DNA from: Saccoglossus kowalevskii
Lineage: Eukaryota; Hemichordata; Enteropneusta; Harrimaniidae
Reading direction: 5' to 3'
Assembly (NCBI RefSeq): GCF_000003605.2
Contig: NW_003108585.1
Location: forward strand, 76,509 to 135,447
DNA length: 58,939 nt
Below the pieces are notes generated by a model. That model saw nothing but the letters and a program-made list of their open reading frames with translations. It was not told where the DNA came from and did no database searches. Position 1 is the first letter of the stretch; each line of letters starts with the position of its first letter. Shown piece after piece: positions 37,455-46,800 of this stretch. Both the position numbers and the translations under genes were made by a program.

Positions 37455-40081
37455 ATGGTAGGTTGGAAATAAAATTAAAATAAATCCACGACATCCGCGA
37501 AAACAATGGTGATAACACAAAATATTTCTGTGCTCGTACTTAGTTTAGTTAACCATTTATAATATCCCGACACTATTTTTACCGTTTAACGATATTTTGA
37601 GCGTTTTGGAACCCTTTCAATAAAAAGGGTTGCGTTATTTTGTTGGCAACATGTCTGCCTCCATGTCCGACGATCCGTAAGCTAGCGTTGACATGTGTAA
37701 TATTGAAGTGGGATTTTGAGCTGATGGCTAATCATTAAAAACGCGTATTAAATTGTTGCGAATCGTACAAAATAATAGACACGCACACGCGTATAACATG
37801 CCACTTTTTGATTCAATATTTCTTATTTATATTGTTTTAGATGCTTGTAAAATCGCCATGTTACACTCGCTGTGCCATGATTTTAAGCTAATGTATTTTT
37901 TTTCTTGATGATAGACGAAGGGAACGTCCAGCTTTGGTAAGCGCCACAACAAGACGCACACAGAGTGTCGTCGTTGTGGGCGAAAGTATCACATCCAAAA
38001 GAAAACATGTTCATCCTGTGGATATCCCAGCAAAAGAATTAGGCATTGTAAGTATATTATCATCTCAATTTGTGCGTTCAATTTCCTGGTGAAAAAACAA
38101 GGTGCAATTCAGTTTTAACGTTATGCACGATGACAAAAAAAAAAAAACTTGGGCGTGAAGACCATGCATTTTAATACCTTGAAGTCAACTTTCATTGCAA
38201 ATTTTACCATGAAAACCAAGATATTCTCATTTTTGTCCAGTCTTAAGACGTATTTATATAATTTCTATTTGTAAATATGTAACCAGCTGATGATAGGACT
38301 AGATAGCATTAACCAAATATGTGAGGAAGGGGCATTTATGGATAGCTTTGACATAGAGCAGCTGGTTGGAATGATAATAAATACAGCAAGTCAAGGCGTA
38401 TTTTCAGTTGACATTTTTATATTGCTTACAGATAACTGGAGCATCAAAGCCAAAAGGAGGAAGACTACAGGAACTGGACGTATGCGTCACTTGAAAGTAG
38501 TCCATAGACGATTCAGGTGGGTGATTCTGAATGTGATGTTTTTTTTCATGCATTTGTAGTTTGTAGGTGTACTTAAAGGGCACCTTCCAGTTAAGATTAA
38601 TTTCACAACAAATTTACTTTCTGGATTAAAATAACAATGGATAACAAAAGATAGATTAACACTGTAAACAACATAAACAATAGTGTCCCATGATTCTTTG
38701 GTGCAATCCATGGGATTGAGCAGTTCCCCTTTAACTAGGTATATTGACTAAGCATAGTCTGGTTACCTTGGGTTCTTCGGCCTTCTCCATACTAGTCCGG
38801 AAATGTTCGTCTTGATTTAGCGCGTAGAGTTTGTTATCCAGATGTTGATTGGTTTATAAATGTATGGCAGTGCTAGTCTGTATATGGTAATTTCAACTAT
38901 GGATGACAGATCTGCACATGGCTATATCAACTGATAGTCGGCAGATACACGAAAGTGTGACCATCTTCTATCTCACGTTGGAATTTACATGGGTAAGGAG
39001 CATTTCAAGGCAACATTTCCAAACTAGTATGGAGAGAACTGAAAAACCAATAAAATAATAAGGTAACAAGGCAAAAATTGTTTTATTATAATCAGATAGA
39101 TCTCCAATAGAAGGCCACATAAACTAATTCTCTTCATAGAGTTTTCAAACTCTAATGATAATGTGGATTGCCTTACTTTTTGTTCAGTACAGGTCAGAGT
39201 AAACTACTTAAAAATGTACTTGCTACACAAATCTTATTCCTTGTGTAATTATTGTCAGGGGTGTTTTGCAAACTGAAATATCAAAATTGCCACTTACTGA
39301 ATTAGAAATCAAGTGTGGTGAAAACTTGAATCTGTATACACCCATCTAGGGACCAGTGAATGTATAGTAATCACCTGTTCCATGATCATGATCAGGTGAA
39401 ATCATTCATTTTGCAATAAATTATATTCCAAAAGTCACCAGCCTAATTTTCTATAAATGGTTGTATTTTAGTGAATAGTTGCCATTTTGAGAGTATTACA
39501 CTTTTACCATAAGTTCCCATGGCAGAGATATTACGCCATATTTTAAATTGACATAGGCTGAAATCATTATTGGTACTTTATGTTCTAAATTATTCTGGCA
39601 TTCAGCCCATTAGATAAGTGAAAAAAAATAGCATTTTTTTGCTTTTGAAATTGTTATATAACTGATTCAGAATTTTTGATCCAGTGAAATGTTTTTGAAG
39701 AAAAACTGTCTGAAAGCATTCAGTAATGGGCCTTTTGGAAATATTTTTATAGAAATTCATCTTAAAGCAATTTTTCATAAAAAAGTAAATAGTAGTCATC
39801 AGAATTTTCAATAATGAAACAGTCTTACAACTACATTTTTTCGCAATTTGTTCGCTAACAAAATTCTAATATGACCTTGTTTTCATAGGAACCAATGGTA
39901 AGACTAAAAATAAATTGCAGTTTAGCCAACTATCTTAATTTCCAACCTTGCCCAGCCTTAACATTTCACATTTTTTTCCCTTTATTTTTTCAGAAATGGA
40001 TTCCGTGAAGGCACAACTCCAAAACCTCGTCAACGAGGTGCAGCAGCTCCAGCAGCTTCTACAGCCGTTGCAAAGACATAA
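37455..40081 (+). CDS. RPL37: 60S ribosomal protein L37 (eL37)
   Basis: Exons: 37455-37457 (ATG only), 37915-38047, 38432-38516 and 39994-40081 (TAA), giving 102 aa; human has 97. The start is read from the rule that vertebrate RPL37 also splits directly after the ATG: here ATG is followed by GTAGGT, and the next exon begins [15 protein letters not shown]. The zinc-binding pattern is intact: CRRCG, then 14 residues on, CSSCG. The basic block [17 protein letters not shown] and the FREGTTPKP segment are near identical to the vertebrate protein. The C-terminus is a longer Ala-rich tail. eL37 sits on the large subunit at the 5.8S/25S rRNA interface. AATAAA at 40143-40148 is the likely poly(A) signal. 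Alternative ATGs upstream (such as 37652) do not give a good first exon. Confidence 0.94.
38281..38367 (+). other. Stem-forming segment in RPL37 intron 2
   Basis: AACCAGCT at 38281-38288 is perfectly inverted as AGCTGGTT at 38360-38367, with about 71 bases between. TGATGA follows directly inside the left arm. Introns of ribosomal protein genes often host snoRNAs, and human RPL37 carries a box C/D snoRNA, but a box D (CTGA) beside the right arm is missing, so a C/D call is not supported. Confidence 0.3.
38573..38734. mobile_element. Short inverted-end element in RPL37 intron 3
   Basis: It begins TTAAAGGGCACCTTCC and ends CCCTTTAA. The interior ACAATAGTGTCCCATGATTC is related to ACAATAGTATCCCAAGATTC near 50891 in PRKAA intron 1, so it is a dispersed family. 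Confidence 0.55.
38761..39070. mobile_element. MITE with about 50-bp terminal inverted repeats, in RPL37 intron 3
   Basis: The left arm runs GGTTACCTTGG, then CTTCTCCATACTAGTC, then GGAAATGTT. Reversed, the right arm reads CTTGTTACCTT, then TTCTCTCCATACTAG, then GGAAATGTTG. There are no coding frames. It sits between RPL37 exons 3 and 4. Confidence 0.7.
39400..39630. repeat. Dispersed repeat, copy 2 (see 29110-29400)
   Basis: Shares TTCATTTTGCAA, GTCACCAGCCT, CCATGGCAGAGATATTA and GACATAGGCTGAAA with the copy 10 kb to the left, same orientation. It lies in RPL37 intron 3. Confidence 0.7.
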
Positions 40082-41009
40082 ATCAAAATATTTGACATTG
40101 TAAATTCCAACTGTTATTGTCTTTGTGCTGATTTGAGATATAAATAAAACAGGGGTTGCACATACATGTGTACATGGTGTTTTATTTGTTCTGTTATAAA
40201 TGAAATATGTTGCTGTGAGGGATTAGAACCATGAGCTTTCATTTCAGTATACTAAATTGCACCAACCAGTCAACACCATTTGCAATAGAGCTGCAAACCT
40301 TTAAACTGTTTTATTGTTGGTATACTTGCTCTTAAATGCATTTCCAATAAGAAGCACAAATCTACATGAAATATAGTTTATTTTGAGCAATTGTTTGTTG
40401 GTATACCTGAGCCAGCAAGATAGTGTTTCATGTCAGAATTCAGAAAAATCTTCAACTGAAATATCGATTAGAAGTGGATTTTTAGACGAATCGATGTTAA
40501 CATGCAGCCACTTTGTCAAAATTATCATACACAGATTAGAATTTCCAACTATCTAATTTCTTGGAACAAATATAATAGACTTGATATGTACCAAATACTG
40601 TATCAGCGCGAGTGTACTTGTTTCAATACCAGTTCCCTTCCAACGTACAGATTTACATTTATCCCAGGGAATGATTTTCTTAGATGACATACCAACATAA
40701 TACGATACTGACACTTTATGAATAACCTGTAGTTAAACTTTTTAGCTCCGCTGTCATAGTGGAGATGTTCGTATAGGTGATTGTCACTGAATTGCATTTT
40801 TGACTTCTTGAAAATTACCAGTTCAATTGCTTTGATACTTTAAGAATGTTCGTGCAGTCAATTAAACGTCACATTATGCATGTTTGTGCGCATAACAATT
40901 ACTGCGTTACGGCAACAGTTGTTTGCGATGTTCATACCCATTTACGACTTTTTGTTGGTAACTAACAATGGCGTCCAGGAATGACAGTAGTTTGTAGTTA
41001 TTTTTAAAC

Positions 41010-42562
41010 TCTATTAGGCTTGAAAAGATTAATAAGTGTATTGTATGAGTTTAAAAACAAGTGGGATCTAAATATCAACTTAAATAAAACTAAAATTGTA
41101 GTATACAGAAATGGGGGATATCAGTAAATATGAAAAGTGGTACTTCAAGGACAAGCAAATTAGTACTGTTGGTTCATACCTGGGATTGGTAATGTCATGT
41201 AAATGCTCTTAATATTACCACAGAAAATGTAGCTACAAAAGGAAAAAAGAAATTGATTGCCATCAAAAGATACCTAAGCAATATTTTAAAACAGACTTGT
41301 ATTTTAAGATTGTTGACACCTTAATTCAACATGTACTTACATATGGGTCTGAAATCTGGGGATATGGTCAATATCAACATTTAGAAAGTGTACGTACATC
41401 TTATTGTGGGCAATACCTCGGTGTAGGTAAAAATGCTCCAACTTGTACAGTATTAGGGGATTGTGGGAGGCTACCCTCATTTTGTTACCATGTTAAGCGG
41501 TGTATGGTTTGTTAAAAATCACTAGCATAGATGTGAACATATTACCCCGAAAAGTTTACCGAATGCTACTTTCACTGGACGACAAAGGTCATGGGCCACA
41601 GAAATTAAAGAATTGCTATTTAAATACGGATTTGGTTTAATCAAGGGGTGGGGGATTCTGGTATGTTCTTGTACAAATTTTGTGAACTGGTCAAAGATAC
41701 TGGAATTACAGATTGGTATATAGACGTTTGTTCTGGAGAAAAAAAACGCAGTATTATAGGCAATACAAAACAAAATTTGAGATTGAAAACTATGTGTCAT
41801 TGCAACAATCAAAATTGCGCAGAGCAATAGCAAAATTAGGATGTGCGTGCCATCCCTTAAAAATAAAGAGGCAGACATAATATCCCTAGGGAGGGCCGTA
41901 TTTGTCATTTGTGCCTGCAAGAAATTGACAGGGATTGAAATAGAATTTTTTCCCCTGCATGCACAGTGTGCATGTTAAATTTGAAATTTACCTGCACCAA
42001 CTTGTTGTGAAATGCACCACTTTTAAAGTTTAAATAAAATTGACGGGTTCTCGATTGATGCGATCACGAAAGAATTTGCTTTTTTTTAGTTGTCTTACAA
42101 TGTTGGTTGAACTTAATTTAGGCTTAGTGAATATAATGAGAAATTGTTGTGTTAATTTCTACATGCACAGTGTGCACATTAAATTTTGAGTTTACTTACA
42201 CTAGCTAATAATCTATGTGCATAGTGCACCAGAGTATTTCGATCCCTGATTGATGATGAATATCATTTTTTACTAAAACGCACTGCATGGGACACAATCA
42301 GGTATCCCCAAAATTTGAATACTTTATTACAATTATTAAGCTCTTCTAACAGCCAAATCAGTATAACTCGAGTGTTTTTTATGTATGTATGTAAAGTTTG
42401 TATGTACCAGTATATAAATATTAAGATCCCCATCATATTATATAGTGGTTGTATTATCTATATTTTCATACACATTTTGTAATATAAATTTATTTCTTGT
42501 CAATAATTAATTTGTATGATTGTAATGGGCCGGAGGCCATTATACAATTAATAAAATTATTA
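41010..42562 (+). mobile_element. Decayed LINE (non-LTR retrotransposon) 3' part, interrupted by a MITE
   Basis: Translated with frameshifts, this gives reverse-transcriptase C-terminal landmarks: NINLNKTKIVVY near 41075, HVLTYGSEIWGYGQYQHLES near 41328, VGKNAPTCTVLGDCGRLP near 41423, ATEIKELLFKYGFG near 41602, and a Cys-His end motif, GRICHLCLQEI, near 41893. The 3' end is marked by GGGCCGGAGGCC near 42528 and an ATT tail at about 42555. Two small open frames in it (41297-41515 and 41648-41830) are pieces of this ORF. A second element splits the end of the ORF at 41929-42248. The whole is inactive. Confidence 0.85.
41929..42248. mobile_element. MITE nested in the LINE, with 5-bp target duplication
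   Basis: The ends are inverted: CAGGGATTGAAATA on the left and, reversed from the right, CAGGGATCGAAATA. The element is flanked on both sides by ATTGA, a perfect 5-bp target-site duplication. Inside, a word of the form ACATGCACAGTGTGCA recurs at about 41958 and 42162. Passing from the left flank to the right flank with one ATTGA keeps the LINE frame open (ICHLCLQEI followed by DDEYHFLL). Confidence 0.85.
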
Positions 42563-43872
42563 TTATTACAAGCAGTGCCTGTGAAAGTGGCAATGTCAGC
42601 TGGAGAAACTGTAGTAGAGCGCCCTCAAGTGGTGGGTGCGAGAGAGCAAAGCATCTTAGTCGAGATTGTATCTAGATGTCCCCATACATAGTTCAAAAAC
42701 AAGCACAGTGACCTTGGCAACATTTTTATTATTTTTAGTAACTACTTGATATAACCTATGTTATATTAAATTCCTGTTAAAATGACATTAGTTGAATATA
42801 TTTTTTTTAACCCAAATGAATATTTTATTATCCGGAAACTGAAGGTCTATACATAGATAAATGTGTCAATAAAACAAGTAGCAGTGATTTTTTTAAATAA
42901 AATTTGTCGGTGTTCATTCTTAAATATTTTTTAAAATTTAAAATGAGACATTATATATCTATAAGCATATTTTGAGTAAAAAATGTGTAAATCAGTTTTT
43001 ATTTCTGGCCATTGTTGAATATTTAGTATGGTGATCCCCATTTTTTTTCCATTTTTTAATTACTGTAATAAAAAGGAATATAAAAAATGATATTTCATAA
43101 AAATAACATTACTTTGATTTTTTCATAACCAGCATCCTTGGGTGGACCTCAGATTTCCTTCATTTTTGGAAAAATATTTTTATCATCTTTGGTAAAAAAT
43201 CTCATTTTCTAATTTTTCTTGGACATATTTTATCAATACTTAGTTACATTAAACAAAACAAAAAATCTGTTGCCTGTAACTCGAAGTTCGATTAACTATT
43301 ATAGTTACGTTCCACAAAAACAAAAATGTATGTTGCTCGTAACTTGAAGTTCTGTTAACTGTTAGTTAAAAATAGAGCTTAGGCATGGTTTCTAAAATAC
43401 GAGCATGGGCATTTTTGTAACTATGTTTTCATAACTAACAATTCAGTATCTTGAGAGTAACCAGTAGAATGGCACTCTGGAATTGTAGCTAGAAGGAAGT
43501 GGAATCAAATGGGGAAATTACCATATATCTACATGTAAATTCATATAGGCATTTGCCCAAGGTCACTGTGCCAAAAGAATCTGTCCATAAACCATACTAA
43601 ACTCCATGGTGAACATACAGATTGAGCTCCTCAAATCTGTTGCCATGTGAACCAACAAAAATGATTCATGATATTATATGGAACAATATACCGGTAGTAT
43701 GGAACAATTGTGACCAATTGGCTGCATTTCACAGTTTTTTGGCATACATGTAATTAGGCAACATGGCTGCTTTTAACTCAATCAATACTTATAACTTGGT
43801 CATAAGCAGCTAGCTCAAAGCAGCAGATGCTTGATGAAACATGTTTGAATTTCACGGTTTTTGTCTCGAGTG
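42563..43872. other. Intergenic DNA and probable ARMC7 3'UTR
   Basis: No gene recognised. A CTCF-like word, GCGCCCTCAAGTGG, occurs at 42619-42632. A short repeated phrase GTAACTCGAAGTTCGATTAAC / GTAACTTGAAGTTCTGTTAA occurs at about 43278 and 43341. The ARMC7 3'UTR must lie in the right part. Confidence 0.4.
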
Positions 43873-46800
43873 TCACCTAGTTGCTGGCTGTGATGGTAGA
43901 GGGATTCCTAGTGCACTGGATTCTTCATCTGCCAATTGTATCTGATCTGAAGTGCAATAATCCTACAAAAAAAAAAAAAAAAACAGTATTAAAGTGTACA
44001 TTGTAATATTTAACACATTTCCTGCTGAAGATCCCCAATATAGATGGTATATGTAAAGGAGTATTGTAAAACCATTTAATTTCAATATTTTGATGTTTTT
44101 GATTAGATTTAATCGCTTTCATATTAAATAACCTGTGACCTATCAGAAATATAAACCTGTGCCTTCTGACTATCAGTAATATGAACCTGTGACCTCTTAC
44201 CTATCAGGAATACGAACGGCTGACCTATCAGGAATATGAACCTGTGATCTACAACATTGGAATATTGTCACTGTCAGCTGAACACCAGACTGCTCAATGT
44301 CAGTTTGTCTATGTTGAGTAAACACTGTCACCAGATTTGTTTGAAGAGGAGAGAGTATTTATGTTTGTGACGTCTTATGATGCACCTACCTGTAAAAATA
44401 TAACTGCCAAGTTACTTATTCTTGAATTGCCAGACTGCGATAATCTCTGCATACATTGAATTACTGGAACAGTTAGAATATCTTTTGAATAAAAACAAAA
44501 CAAACCAAATCAAGTGTGCTGGGAGTAATGGTGGCATATTGAAAACTAATTCAAAATTTAAGATTAGCCTTTTAAACAAGAAGCTTGGCGACTAATATTG
44601 GTCTGCTTTGAAATGCACAACATGAAAATAATTTTATCCACAGTAAATTTATACTAAATTTGATTGGACATCTGTGGTTTTCAGTCTAATTTATTCTAGA
44701 GCATATGTACCACAAGTTAAATTTAGAAACTGGTTAACAATCAATAGGCATGGTTTTCAAGATTGAATTAATCACATCAAAAATCTAATTATTATGCAAA
44801 TTTGGTAATTATTATCAACTTATTTCAACCCAAAACTAAGTAGGTTGTCACATTGTCTCAGAGCATTTATATACCAAGCTTCATTGAAATAAGATGTCCT
44901 TGAGATCTCAGTAGAGAAGCTGAAAATTACCTAATTATTATAATAAGTAGGTAATTAATATACAGTGATTTTAACTCAAAATAGGTCTGTGCATTGTCGT
45001 GTCCTCGAAAATTGATTTATCAATTAATTATTTAGCAAGTTATGTAATTAATATGCACAGAATTGTACCCAAAACTAATCAGGTCTGCTTATTTTCTTCA
45101 AATATCTGTGAAAAAGACGCACAGGGTTACTGCAAGGACATTGTGTGCTTTGCATATGGGAGTCAAAATGAAAAGATGTTTCATTAATAAGAAAGCTAGT
45201 AGGGAACAAACCAAGACTTTTAGCGGTGAGCTGACAGATGTCTTTAATCTTTTCAATTTACTATACAATTGCTTTAGATGATGATGAATTGTTGATGTGC
45301 TCAATTTGTGCAAATATCAGGAAATAAACATTAAACAAACACAAGAAATTTCTGAGTTTTGATAATTTTGTATCTAATAGTTTAAATTCCATAAAGATTT
45401 TGATGCATATTCTAGTATATCATTACGGTAAATATTTTACATATTGTAATAGTCACTGAAGCTTTAGGAATGATCTCCAAGTGCAACTTAATGTATTAAT
45501 GTAAACGTTTCTCAGCTGAAGGAGTGTGTTGGTGTTATTGTTAAAGTGATTAAGTACTGCAAGCTACACATATGATTTATAGTCTATTTTATATCTCTTT
45601 TTATGACCTGTGTTTATATCTGTATGTAGATTAGTACACCATGGGTGTTACAGTGAAACACCACAGCTATGAGTCGTGATAGGTAAAAGAGACGTGCATT
45701 GAACATCTGTCGAATAAATTAAACAATTTGATTTTAAAATTGAAGTTTTTTGTTTTTTATAATTCAGTGTTGATCTTACAGAGGAATATAGTGTTGAGAT
45801 ATCTTTACATCAAAATTAACCAACATCAAATGCGTATAGCACATTATGTATTGAGCTTGGAAATTCACAAACAAATACTTCTGAGTTTGTATGAAGCTAT
45901 GACTATTGTTTATCCTGTTCAATTTCACGCAAACAACTATGTAGTTCAAACCAAGGGTAGTCCATAGATAACGCAACTTTCATTACCATGCATGATGACA
46001 TGTAATATAAACAATTCAAATATTCATATTTCCGTTCATTGCCAATCAAGTTGACTTGGGCATTCAAATGGTCAAACCACAGGTGTATAAAACAAAAGAT
46101 GGTAACCAGATTTCANNNNNNNNNNNNNNNNNNNNNNNNNNNNNNNNNNNNNNNNNNNNNNNNNNTTGAGGTAAACAACATGACAAAAACAACTTAAGTT
46201 TATCACAATCCCTCTATCGTAAATGAACTGTTGTTTATCAGATAATTATATTTTAGTCACCATACCTGCTTTTGTTGATGGAGTGATTAACCACATTAGG
46301 GTGGTGACAGCGGATATGATAATCTCTGCACTTGAACTGACAGGAAAAAGTGAAACACCATTAGATTCTCCTGTAGCATATCTGTGACAATGTCATCATA
46401 GTACATCACATAATAATTTGTTTATTGAAGGATGGATAGTGAAGGTGTTTTTATTCAACTGATGATAAAAGTTTTTAAATTTGATACAAATGTGACACTT
46501 GCATAGATACCCTAGGCAAATTGACAAATGGTCAAAACACACCTAGGCACATTGATAAATGGTCAAAACACACCTAGGCACATGGACAAATGGTCAAAAC
46601 ACACCTAGGCACATTGACAAATGGTCAAAACACACCTAGGCACATGGACAAATGGTCAAAACACACCTAGGCACATGGACAAATGGTCAAAACACACCTA
46701 GGCACATTGACAAATGGTCAAAACACACCTAGGCACATGGACAAATGGTCAAAACACACCTAGGCACATTGACAAATGGTCAAAACACACCTAGGCACAT

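Noticed and set aside
38290-38559. 89-codon frame containing RPL37 residues with an upstream extension
   Set aside because: It is RPL37 exon 3 read through its flanking introns; the splice sites at 38432 and 38516 are good and the intron part has no match.
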